A stretch of 54,941 nt of DNA from Propionibacteriaceae bacterium (GTDB lineage Bacteria; Actinomycetota; Actinomycetes; Propionibacteriales; Propionibacteriaceae). Both the position numbers and the translations under genes were made by a program. The stretch spans positions 1 through 54,941 of the forward strand of contig JAUNKK010000012.1 of the NCBI GenBank assembly GCA_030532825.1, written 5' to 3'. Numbering within the stretch: the stretch's first letter is position 1; every line of letters begins with the position of its first letter. Below are positions 17,920 to 25,653 of the stretch, in pieces. Under the pieces are notes generated by a model that worked only from the letters and a program-made list of their open reading frames with translations, ran no database searches and had not been told where the DNA came from.

Positions 17920-18759
17920 CTACCCGCCGCGGGCCAGCCACTGCTCAATCAGCTGGCGCGCCAAGGAGATTGGGCCCGGCAGCGTCACAGCGCCCGCGTC
18001 GAGGGCGTCGCGAAGTCCCGCCCGGGTGTGGAACTGGCCCCAAGCCAACTCACGTTCGTCTAAATGAAGCTGGGCTGCGTCGGCGCGGGTCTCGAAACCA
18101 AGCATCAGCGAACGTGGGAAAGGCCATGGCTGAGTTCCCACGAACCGCAACTCTTCGAGGAGCAGCCCCGTTTCCTCGTAGATTTCGCGGTGACAGGCCT
18201 GCTCGGCTGATTCACCCGCCTCAATGAAACCCGCCTGAATCGAGACCCGGTTACCGGTCCATGCCGCGGCATGGGTCAGCAGCAGGCGATCCTCGTGGTC
18301 AGTGACGGCCAGAATCACGGCCGGGTCAGTGCGCGGGAATAGGTCAGCTAGGCAGTCCTGGCAGCGCCGCGCGGCCCCTGCCAAGAACGGGGCGGTTTGG
18401 CCCCCGCAGCGCAGGCAGCATGGGCAGGTGGCGTGCCACTCGAAGAGCGCGGTGGCCATCATCGCCACCTGCAGTTGCTCGGCCGTTAGGTTCAGGTAGC
18501 GCAGGTCTGTTCCCGCCAGACCATCCCGCCGCGCCCACCAGACGTGCTCGCCAACACGGCCCAGCAGCAGGTCCGCTGGGTCTCGGACGTAGGGACCTGG
18601 GGCTGGTCGCAACCGGTCGCCTGCGACGGGGACCTCCAGCTCTGGGCCCAACCAAAGGAGGCGTGATGACGGTTCCGCGGCCAGAGCCGCGAGAGCTCGC
18701 TCATCGTCGCGGATGTCTGGGAGCCGGTCGAGGAGGGCAGCCGATCGCCAGTGGTTCAC
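17920..18759 (-). CDS. nudC: NAD+ diphosphatase / NAD-capped RNA hydrolase (Nudix)
   Basis: This hydrolase cleaves NAD(H) to NMN(H) and AMP, and NudC of E. coli also removes NAD caps from RNA. The 279-residue protein has a divergent N-terminal domain and a zinc ribbon (CPCCLRCGG and CQDC). The Nudix box GFIEAGESAEQACHREIYEE is complete with its catalytic glutamates. The NudC-specific signature TQPWPFPRSLMLGF follows and separates it from other Nudix enzymes. The start overlaps the sortase stop by 4 bases (ATGA), so this housekeeping gene seems to be translated as the last gene of the pilus transcript. Confidence 0.94.
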   Translation of the reverse strand: MNHWRSAALLDRLPDIRDDERALAALAAEPSSRLLWLGPELEVPVAGDRLRPAPGPYVRDPADLLLGRVGEHVWWARRDGLAGTDLRYLNLTAEQLQVAMMATALFEWHATCPCCLRCGGQTAPFLAGAARRCQDCLADLFPRTDPAVILAVTDHEDRLLLTHAAAWTGNRVSIQAGFIEAGESAEQACHREIYEETGLLLEELRFVGTQPWPFPRSLMLGFETRADAAQLHLDERELAWGQFHTRAGLRDALDAGAVTLPGPISLARQLIEQWLARGG

Positions 18760-19673
18760 GTCTTGAGGTTATCCCCGCCCAGGTGCGCGGCCCGTAACCG
18801 GGCATCCCGGTAGCCGCTGCGCCACAGAAACGCCACAACAGCAATGATGCCCAGCCCCGCCCAGACAGCCCACCACGGAAACCGGGGAAGATCGGAACTG
18901 CGCATCGCAGCATCCAGGGCCTCGTCAGGCGTCGGAATGATCCGCTCAGCCGTCACGAGAATGCGATGAGTGTTGATTCCCAGGGGCGTGCAGGTGACGA
19001 GCGTGACCAGGTCTCGGTCGGGCTGTGGGTAGAGCGCCTCCTGCTCGTCGGGCGCCACCACTTGAGTCTGGATCACTTGGTAGGCCAGTACCTCACCGAA
19101 CACCTCCAGCGTGAACATATCCCCGATCGTGACTTGATCAAGATTCGTGAACATGGTGGCCTCCGCCAGACCGCGATGCGCGGTGATGAGTGAATGCGTG
19201 GAAGCACCTCCCACGGGGAGTGATGTGCCCTGAAGATGGCCGGCACCCCGCAGCAGGGTCTCGTCTGCCGTGCCGTGGTACACCGGAAGATCGACGTCAA
19301 TACTGGGGATCCGCAGCCGCCCCATCATCTCCCCCGGGCCCATCAGGAGCGAATAGTATTCGTCGGCCTCCGGCTCCTCAGCGCTTCGGGGCAAGTTGGA
19401 GTTTGCGGCCACGAGCGCGCCGGCCTTCAAGCGGGCGTTGTAAGCACGGGCACGGGCCAGCGCTTCGTCGTCCGAAGGTCGACTGTCGGTGCCTGGTTGC
19501 CGACGCATGGACTCGTTATACGAGTTGATGAGTTGCGACTGCTGGTACTGCGCCAGCCAGGAGGCCGCTGGGGTGTAGGTCAGCAGCACGACCCCCGCCA
19601 GCCCGCACAGGGCCGCCAGCCACGTAAGCAGACCGGGGCACCAGCGGGGCGGACGGGGACGCGGCGTGGGCAT
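18756..19673 (-). CDS. srtC: Class C (pilin-polymerising) sortase
   Basis: This cysteine transpeptidase joins pilin subunits by isopeptide bonds on the outer membrane face. The 305-residue protein has an N-terminal helix (about 14-35), a helical spacer, and the sortase barrel from about residue 117 (MGRLRIPSIDVDLPVYHG). The active site is His166 (ITAHRGL), Cys228 (LVTCTPLG) and Arg237 (NTHRILV). A second membrane helix (about 266-284) and a basic tail follow, as in class C enzymes. The DP(F/W/Y) lid motif usual before the barrel is not obvious in the stretch before residue 117. It is encoded directly after the backbone pilin, overlapping its stop codon by 1 base. Confidence 0.94.
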   Translation of the reverse strand: MPTPRPRPPRWCPGLLTWLAALCGLAGVVLLTYTPAASWLAQYQQSQLINSYNESMRRQPGTDSRPSDDEALARARAYNARLKAGALVAANSNLPRSAEEPEADEYYSLLMGPGEMMGRLRIPSIDVDLPVYHGTADETLLRGAGHLQGTSLPVGGASTHSLITAHRGLAEATMFTNLDQVTIGDMFTLEVFGEVLAYQVIQTQVVAPDEQEALYPQPDRDLVTLVTCTPLGINTHRILVTAERIIPTPDEALDAAMRSSDLPRFPWWAVWAGLGIIAVVAFLWRSGYRDARLRAAHLGGDNLKT

Positions 19674-21058
19674 CAGGCGCGGTGACGGCGGGTCCCGACA
19701 CGAGTGGCGATCATCACGGCACCGCCAATAATCAATAGGCCGATCCCGCCTGCAGCGAGCGCCACCTGGCCGATCCCGCCGGTGACGGGAAGCTGAGGTA
19801 CGGTCTGCTTGGTGTTGGCGACGGGCTGGTAGTTGGCTGTGACGCCGGCGGTGTTCGTGACACCGGCGACAACCGTGACGGCCCGCGGCGTGGCATCAAG
19901 CGCGTAGCCGGCAGGCGCGGCCGTCTCGATCAGGTAATAGGTGCCGGGGCGTAGCACGGGCACAAGAACGGTGCCATCGCTACCGGTGGTCAAACCCGTG
20001 GCGACGCTGGTCCCGCAGCCGGCATCAAGGCAGAGCGAGAACACGGCGTCGGCGAGGGATCCGTCATTGGCGCTGTCATATTTGTAGACCGTCAATTGCC
20101 CCCAGGTGGTTTGCGCCGAAGCCTCTGCAGAGGTGGTGCCGTTGATGGTCACCGTCGCGGTGTTCGTGAACACCCCGTCACTAGCGCGGGCAACGTCCGA
20201 AATATCGGTGGTGAGAGTCAGGAGGACCTGCTGGCCCCCAGCAGCGCGAAGCTTGGCCAAGCCGTCGCTTGTGAAGGTGCAGCTCACAGTGCCAGAACAG
20301 GTGACATCGGACGGGATCGTCAGGGCTGTGCCATCGCTCAGCCTCAAGTCGGTGTTGGTGATCGTGACTCCGGCAGGAAGGTTGTCGGTGATTTCATAGC
20401 TGTCGATCTGGGTGTTTTCCCCGCTGCGCGGCACATCAGCGGAGATGGTCCACTGGATGCCTTTGCCGAGATAGCCGGCACGACCGACGGAATCATCCAC
20501 GGTTTTGGTCAGGCCGGCGACGGAGTTCTTCGGGTACACATGGACGTTGTAGTTCCAGGCGTCGGCTGTGTTGTAGGGCAGGGTGACCAGGAACGGCTTG
20601 CTGCCGAGCACCACACCGGTGCCAGGGGCACCCGTGTTCGTCTCCCGCACGAGGTACAGGCCCAAGTCCAGGTTGCTCCAGGACGCGACTCCCGAGCCAC
20701 TGGTGGTCTGAGCGGAGATGGGCGTCGACGGGTAGCTTCCCACCGTGGTGCCCGTCTCGGGGGCGGTCAGGTTTTGGGCGGCATTCCAGCCGGCCGACGT
20801 GGTCAGGTCAATGCCATCCACCCTGTAGATCGTGAACTCGACGCCGTTCAGCGGGGTGCAAGCGTTCGGAATCTCAGCCCCGGTGGCTGGCGTCCCAGAC
20901 TGGTCCGGCTGGACACACTTGTGGATCGTCAAAGAGGCCCGGGCGTTCGGGTCGATGTTGGCCGAGTCGGCTTGCGCTGGGGCGCTGAGCCCCAGCGCGC
21001 CGATCCCCAGCGCGGTGGCCAGCGCCAGCAGGTGGCGAAGGCCGGTTCGGGTGGTCAT
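19673..21058 (-). CDS. Major (backbone) pilin with LPXTG anchor, SpaH/FimP-like
   Basis: This is the secreted shaft subunit of a sortase-assembled pilus. From ATG at 21058 (GGAGGG upstream) it has 461 residues; an in-frame TTG at 21085 has no ribosome site. The signal peptide ends near AQA, residue 30. The pilin motif VHVYPKN contains Lys177, the likely donor lysine for polymerisation. An E-box-like YYLIETAAPAGY has Glu378 in a C-terminal Cna-B domain, and a second such segment lies at LYLVRET (Glu139). The sorting signal is LPVTG (423-427), then a hydrophobic helix and the tail RVGTRRHRA. Intramolecular isopeptide bonds are expected. It sits between the tip protein gene and srtC. Confidence 0.94.
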   Translation of the reverse strand: MTTRTGLRHLLALATALGIGALGLSAPAQADSANIDPNARASLTIHKCVQPDQSGTPATGAEIPNACTPLNGVEFTIYRVDGIDLTTSAGWNAAQNLTAPETGTTVGSYPSTPISAQTTSGSGVASWSNLDLGLYLVRETNTGAPGTGVVLGSKPFLVTLPYNTADAWNYNVHVYPKNSVAGLTKTVDDSVGRAGYLGKGIQWTISADVPRSGENTQIDSYEITDNLPAGVTITNTDLRLSDGTALTIPSDVTCSGTVSCTFTSDGLAKLRAAGGQQVLLTLTTDISDVARASDGVFTNTATVTINGTTSAEASAQTTWGQLTVYKYDSANDGSLADAVFSLCLDAGCGTSVATGLTTGSDGTVLVPVLRPGTYYLIETAAPAGYALDATPRAVTVVAGVTNTAGVTANYQPVANTKQTVPQLPVTGGIGQVALAAGGIGLLIIGGAVMIATRVGTRRHRA

Positions 21059-21092
21059 GATGTTCCCTCCATCTTGTTGTGTCAACCAGGTC

Positions 21093-24008
21093 TCAGCGGT
21101 CTTCCGCTGTGATGGGTGAGTTCTTGCGACGGTTCCGCACCCCGATCAGGGCGGCTGCGACACATAGCAGGCCTCCACCGCTGATCAGAAACAGATCGCT
21201 CGGGGTGCCACCCGTCATTGGCAGGACCGGCACCGGCATGCGGACGTTCTCGAAGGCAGCGGCGAAAACGTGCTCGCGGTGCAGCGCTCCCAGCTCGACA
21301 TGCTCAATGCGGGTGGTGATGTAGTACCCGACGGGGGCGTGTTTTTCGGCGAGCGTCCAGGTGCCCCAACTGAGATCACGCACCAAGAAGCGACCCGGTG
21401 CTGGGTCTTTGTCCAGCAGGCCGTCACAGGCGCCGCCGGTGCAGTCCGCGATGTCGGGCAGGGCTACTCCCCCGGCTGGGGTCAGCGTCCACACCGACCC
21501 AGCCAGGAGGGCGCCACTGTCCTCCGCAACCTTGCTCCAAGTGATGGATCCTCCCAGGCGTTGGTTCTTGATCCGCCCGAGGTCAGTGACCAGTTCGGTG
21601 CCGCCAGGAGAAACCTCCGCCGACACCGGTGCGGCAAGCGGTGCGTAACCCATGGGTGCGAGGGTTTCCGTCAGTGCATGTAAACCCCAGCTAAGACCCT
21701 CTAGGCGGAACGCGCCGGCAGTCGGGTCAACGTCCGGGCCAGCGCATCCACTTCGATCAGGGGCCACACAGTCAGCGATGTCCAGCCCATCGGGTGCCGT
21801 AGGGCCCGTGAGACGCCAGGCAGATCCGGCAAGCAGTTCCTCGGTGACGGCATCGGTCTTAGACCAGGTGAGGGTGGCGGGGAGGTCCCGGTTGATCAGC
21901 TCGACGACCTCGCCACCCCGGCCGGTCTGAGTGGGGTTGGTGAACTCGTAGCCGTCCTGCACGCTCGCGGTGGCGGATTCGGTGAACGAGAACGTGCTTG
22001 TTGCAGGTACAACAAACGTGTTCGTTGCGTTGGCCTCCTCCGCCCCGACGACTTCACGCAGGGTGTCATCCGCTTCGCCGCCGAAGTCCCCGTGGGCTTG
22101 CAGCCGCCATTCGGAGGCGTCTGGTGTGGGGTTGTAGCGGGTTTCAAAGCGCTTGAGCAAGGACAGGAGCGAGTATTGCTCAACATCGCAAGGCAGCCCG
22201 CTCTCGGTGTCCTTCCCGGTCTCGCTGCGGCTTTCGCAGGACACTGAGGAGGTCTGCGATTCGGGGTTCGTTAGCCCCCATGCAACGTTTCGTAAGATCC
22301 GGTCGCCACCTAGTTTCAGCTTCACGCGATACGACACCGTCGCCGTCTCGCCGCTGTTAAGCGCTCCTGACCAAGTGATGCGTTGGGTGGCGGAATCGAA
22401 TCGGGCCGTGCCCCGCGCGGCCCCATTGACGGTACTTTGTATCGAGTCGGTTACCAGCTCGGCGTCATCTAGGAGGCGGGTCAGGTCGTCGACCAAGTGC
22501 GCAGGGACGGCGCTCGTAAAGGCGGTTGCCCCGGTGTTGGTCAACGCCACGGAATACGTGACCTCATGCCCCACATATTTCTGACCGGCCAAGGCGTCGG
22601 AGCGTTTGGTGATGCCTAACTCGCCAACGTGGACGCTTACCTGGTGATCTTCGACCTCACCGGTGGGCGTAAGACCGGTGGGGCGCTGAAGCTCCTCATT
22701 TGTCGCGGCCGCCCGAAGCCTCAAGTAGGTGGCACCGCTGACAGTGTCTTGTGGCACGCGCCAAGTTAACGTGGCGCTGCCGTTCGTACAGGCGGCCGGG
22801 TCGGAGACCTCTGCGTCTTCGAAACGCCCATTGCGGTCCCAATCGATCCAACCCCGAACATGTCCGGTCCCGGTACAGGCGACGACTTGGCTGGCGGGGC
22901 CGCCGCGCAGCACGCGATACTCGGGGGTCCCGGAGATGGCGTCCTCATCATCGATGCGACCGTTCGTGCCCGTCACGTCATCGGCCGTGCCATTGCTGTT
23001 GGGCGGGTAGGGCTGTTCGGCATCAATCAGGGAACCCAACATGATGCCTGGGCTGCGCAGCTTTGACAGCTGAGGGGTAAACGCGTCGCTGGTTCCCTGG
23101 GGCAGGGTGGGCCCGGTCCATCCGGGCTGGTAAATGGCACCGGTTGCGCCGTAGCTGGCGGGTGCATCACCGTAGTCCACGTTCACTACTGCGCCGACAG
23201 CGACGCCAGCACGCCCGGCCGAGCGTGCGGAAATGGTCGCCTCGGAGATGCCCTCGGCGAGGATGACCGGGACCGGGGCTATCGAGCACAATTGCGGGCT
23301 GGCACTCGGGGAAAGCTTCAGGCTTTGGCCGCCCGGTATCGTGGTCACTTCAGCCATGGTCGTCACGGTGCAGCCAGGATTCTTAAAACGCTCAAGCACA
23401 TGCCAAGTGGCCGTCGAGCTTGCCTCAATCATGGTGTATTCGCCCAAATTGGACGTTTCTGCATCGGCGACAACTAAGCCATCAAGCGGCACCTGTCTTC
23501 CAGTGCCGGGAAAAGACGGCCCAGTCAACCGGGCCTCGCAGGAGATCTTGGCCCGGAAATACCCCCGGGTAGTGCCCGTATATAACGAGTTGGTCATCTG
23601 GTTCGCCGTGCCGGTGCCACCCCGGTTGTACAGATCATCCAAGGCATCGCGCCCATACGCTCCGGGACTGGCTGCCACGATTCGGGTGGCTGCGGTGGTG
23701 CCATACCCCTCCCCCGAATCAGGCTGCGAGATGCTACATTCGAACGTTAAGGTATCTTCCCCCACGGCAACGCTTTGGGTGGTGGTCATACCCGTAGCTG
23801 GAATGACAGCGTTACGGGCTCCCCACTCCGCCCACATAATGGAGCCAAGGTGGAAACCTCTCCCAGTCGGAGCGAAATCCGCTGTTGCCGTCAACGGGGT
23901 AACGACGGCTGGGATCGCGGCTAAAACGCATACGAGGCCAATGGCGATGCGGCTTAATGGCCTCATGCTCCCCCTTCGATAATTGCCAAAAGTTAAGGAT
24001 GAATTCAT
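21093..24008 (-). CDS. LPXTG-anchored pilus tip adhesin
   Basis: This large secreted protein of 971 residues is probably the adhesive tip of the pilus. A signal peptide (about 16-43) is followed by a unique N-terminal region of about 45-270. A GEVED-type domain with Asp-rich loops (GTADDVTGTNGRIDDEDA and TPTGEVEDHQVSV, about 275-460) comes next and may bind calcium. Then come a DUF11-like repeat (about 465-575) and two SpaA/Cna-B-like domains (about 710-800 and 820-910). Each of these last two carries DIADC and a second Cys. The anchor is LPMTG (929-933), a hydrophobic helix and RNRRK. ATG at 24008 follows AAGGA by 7 bases. ATG at 23966, after AAGGGGGAGC, is an alternative. Confidence 0.9.
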   Translation of the reverse strand: MNSSLTFGNYRRGSMRPLSRIAIGLVCVLAAIPAVVTPLTATADFAPTGRGFHLGSIMWAEWGARNAVIPATGMTTTQSVAVGEDTLTFECSISQPDSGEGYGTTAATRIVAASPGAYGRDALDDLYNRGGTGTANQMTNSLYTGTTRGYFRAKISCEARLTGPSFPGTGRQVPLDGLVVADAETSNLGEYTMIEASSTATWHVLERFKNPGCTVTTMAEVTTIPGGQSLKLSPSASPQLCSIAPVPVILAEGISEATISARSAGRAGVAVGAVVNVDYGDAPASYGATGAIYQPGWTGPTLPQGTSDAFTPQLSKLRSPGIMLGSLIDAEQPYPPNSNGTADDVTGTNGRIDDEDAISGTPEYRVLRGGPASQVVACTGTGHVRGWIDWDRNGRFEDAEVSDPAACTNGSATLTWRVPQDTVSGATYLRLRAAATNEELQRPTGLTPTGEVEDHQVSVHVGELGITKRSDALAGQKYVGHEVTYSVALTNTGATAFTSAVPAHLVDDLTRLLDDAELVTDSIQSTVNGAARGTARFDSATQRITWSGALNSGETATVSYRVKLKLGGDRILRNVAWGLTNPESQTSSVSCESRSETGKDTESGLPCDVEQYSLLSLLKRFETRYNPTPDASEWRLQAHGDFGGEADDTLREVVGAEEANATNTFVVPATSTFSFTESATASVQDGYEFTNPTQTGRGGEVVELINRDLPATLTWSKTDAVTEELLAGSAWRLTGPTAPDGLDIADCVAPDRSGCAGPDVDPTAGAFRLEGLSWGLHALTETLAPMGYAPLAAPVSAEVSPGGTELVTDLGRIKNQRLGGSITWSKVAEDSGALLAGSVWTLTPAGGVALPDIADCTGGACDGLLDKDPAPGRFLVRDLSWGTWTLAEKHAPVGYYITTRIEHVELGALHREHVFAAAFENVRMPVPVLPMTGGTPSDLFLISGGGLLCVAAALIGVRNRRKNSPITAEDR

Positions 24009-24044
24009 GATGACATCCTTGAGAGAATGTTTCTGAATTCATGA
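24000..24044. repeat. Two direct copies of TGAATTCATGA in the pilus leader
   Basis: TGAATTCATGA occurs at 24000-24010 and at 24034-24044, with its core TGAATTCA itself a perfect palindrome. The two centres are 34 bases apart, close to three DNA turns. One copy lies at the expected transcription start of the pilus promoter and the other touches the adhesin start codon. A dimeric repressor bound to both could loop or block the leader. The protein is unknown. Confidence 0.5.
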
Positions 24045-24050
24045 AAAGAA

Positions 24051-24078
24051 ACTATAACGGGGTTAATTGGAGTGTCAA
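24051..24078 (-). promoter_or_regulatory. Near-consensus promoter of the pilus operon
   Basis: On the minus strand TTGACA (24078-24073) and TATAGT (24056-24051) are separated by 16 bases, an almost ideal vegetative sigma promoter. Transcription should begin near 24044, about 36 bases before the adhesin ATG at 24008. No other promoter-like site is as strong in this window. Confidence 0.72.
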
Positions 24079-24093
24079 GGCTGTCGGGCACCG

Positions 24094-24123
24094 TTGGCCA
24101 GCTCCCAGCGGGCCTCGTAGACT
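24094..24123 (+). promoter_or_regulatory. Promoter of the PAC2 gene, likely leaderless
   Basis: TTGGCC (24094-24099), an 18-base spacer and TAGACT (24118-24123) form a good sigma-A promoter. The ATG at 24130 lies six bases after the -10 box, so the transcript would begin at or next to the start codon. The intervening GAAGGG abuts the ATG, too close for a normal ribosome site. It is back-to-back with the pilus promoter. Confidence 0.6.
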
Positions 24124-24129
24124 GAAGGG

Positions 24130-24957
24130 ATGCACCAGCCCAGCCTCGAGGACCTGCGGGACCCGGCGGTCGTCATCGCGTTCAGCGGGTGGAACGATGC
24201 CGCTAACGCCGCCAGTGATGCGCTCTTGCACATCATGGAGGCGTTCCCAACCTCTGAACTGGAGGTCTTGGACGACGAACGTTACTTTGACTTTCAGGTG
24301 ACTCGCCCCATCCTGCGCCGCTCCGCTGACGGACCGTGGATCCAGTGGCCGCAGGTCAGTCTGCACCGCGTCCGGCTGGCCAGCCGGGACCTCATCGTCG
24401 CAGTCGGACCTGAGCCAAACCAGCTATGGCGCAGCTTCGCCGCCGATTTCGTCACCCGCCTGAAGCGCTACCATCCGTCGATCGTGATCCTGTTGGGAGC
24501 GATGCTTAGCGACACTCCCCACACTCGTCCCCTACCGGTAGCGATGCACACCTACGATCCTGGACTTCGCTCCCGCCTCATGATCGAGGAATTGCGCTAC
24601 GAGGGACCGGTAGGCATCACGGGCGTAGTCAATCAGGCGCTCATCGCAGAAGGCCTGCCGTGCGCATCCATGTGGGTGTCGATCCCCCACTACGTAGGGA
24701 CCCCACCCAACCCGAAGGCCCAGCATGCACTTTTGAGTCAACTGGAGCAGTTGCTGGTTTCCCAGCTCGGCTCTGGGGCTTTGGAGCCGCAAGCCCTCGA
24801 CTGGGCCAAGGCCGTCGACGAGTTGAGTGCTGAAGACCCGGATGTCGCCGAGTACATCGAGCAGTTGGAGGAGGCCAAGGATGCCTCCGATGTCGAAGGA
24901 GCGACGGGGGACTCTATCGCCGAGGAGTTTGAACGCTATCTCCGGGACCAGGGGTAG
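24130..24957 (+). CDS. PAC2 family protein
   Basis: This 275-residue protein belongs to the PAC2 (proteasome assembly chaperone 2-like) family. Near the N-terminus it shows VVIAFSGWNDAANAASDALLHI and FDFQVTRP, then VAVGPEPNQLWRSFAAD, VILLGAMLSDTPHTRP and AEGLPCASMWVSIPHYVG. All are characteristic of the actinobacterial family. A Glu-rich C-terminus ends in EFERYLRDQG. Its role in bacteria is not settled. In actinobacteria the gene is often divergent from metH; here the pilus operon and nudC lie between. No proteasome subunit gene is in the window. Confidence 0.9.
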   Translation: MHQPSLEDLRDPAVVIAFSGWNDAANAASDALLHIMEAFPTSELEVLDDERYFDFQVTRPILRRSADGPWIQWPQVSLHRVRLASRDLIVAVGPEPNQLWRSFAADFVTRLKRYHPSIVILLGAMLSDTPHTRPLPVAMHTYDPGLRSRLMIEELRYEGPVGITGVVNQALIAEGLPCASMWVSIPHYVGTPPNPKAQHALLSQLEQLLVSQLGSGALEPQALDWAKAVDELSAEDPDVAEYIEQLEEAKDASDVEGATGDSIAEEFERYLRDQG

Positions 24958-24964
24958 GCCCCTG
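24949..24964. terminator. Hairpin between the convergent PAC2 and rpe genes
   Basis: CAGGGG, loop TAGG and CCCCTG form a perfect 6-bp stem that includes the PAC2 stop codon. It lies between the convergent stop codons of PAC2 and rpe. There is no U-tract, so it may only contribute to termination. Confidence 0.35.
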
Positions 24965-24990
24965 ATCGCTCATCCGCGCTCATCCTTCAC

Positions 24991-25644
24991 TTAGTGTCGA
25001 CATGAGCCTACGGCCAGGTCCCGCAGTTGCCGCACCATCGCATCGGGATCGGGAGCGTTGTATACCGCGGAGCCGGCGACGAATGTATCCGCCCCAGCGT
25101 CAGCGCAACGTTCGATAGTCGCCACGGACACGCCACCATCCACCTGCAACCACAGGGGGCGATCACCGATGAGTTGACGGGTGCGGCGAATCTTGGGCAG
25201 AACGAGGTCTAGGAACTTTTGGCCGCCAAACCCGGGTTCCACCGTCATCAAAAGGACCATGTCAAGCTCATCCAACAGATCGGCGTAGGGCTCAATGGGC
25301 GTGGCGGGCTTCAAGGCCATGGCGGCGCGCGCGCCGCGGGCGCGCAACTCGCGGGCTAGTCGAATGGGGGCGTGTGCGGCCTCAGCGTGGAACGTGACCG
25401 ATTCCGCACCCGCTTCGGCGTAGGCGGGCGCCCATCGATCGGGATCCTCAATCATGAGGTGAATATCAAGCATCAAAGACGTGCTGCGGCGGATGCTCTC
25501 GACCACAGGAAGACCGATGGTGAGGTTCGGCACGAAGTGGTTGTCCATGATGTCCACATGGATGGCGTCCGCGCTCGGTACCCGCCCGATCTCGGCGGCG
25601 AGGTTGGCAAAGTCGGCGTTGAGGATGCTGGGCGTGATACGCAT
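24991..25644 (-). CDS. rpe: Ribulose-phosphate 3-epimerase
   Basis: This enzyme interconverts ribulose 5-phosphate and xylulose 5-phosphate in the pentose phosphate pathway. The 217-residue TIM barrel shows [17 protein letters not shown], the metal-site segment [40 protein letters not shown] and the late VDGGVS and FVAGSAVYN. The catalytic aspartates and metal-binding histidines are present. It starts 9 bases after the rsmB stop and is the final gene of a long minus-strand run. Confidence 0.97.
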   Translation of the reverse strand: MRITPSILNADFANLAAEIGRVPSADAIHVDIMDNHFVPNLTIGLPVVESIRRSTSLMLDIHLMIEDPDRWAPAYAEAGAESVTFHAEAAHAPIRLARELRARGARAAMALKPATPIEPYADLLDELDMVLLMTVEPGFGGQKFLDLVLPKIRRTRQLIGDRPLWLQVDGGVSVATIERCADAGADTFVAGSAVYNAPDPDAMVRQLRDLAVGSCRH

Positions 25645-25653
25645 GAGAGCAGC

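Noticed and set aside
20096-21112. 338-codon plus-strand frame opposite the pilin
   Set aside because: The minus strand encodes a pilin with signal peptide, pilin motif and LPVTG. The opposite frame is a codon-bias shadow.
23233-23982. 249-codon plus-strand frame opposite the adhesin
   Set aside because: Antisense shadow of the tip adhesin; no ribosome site or recognisable domain.
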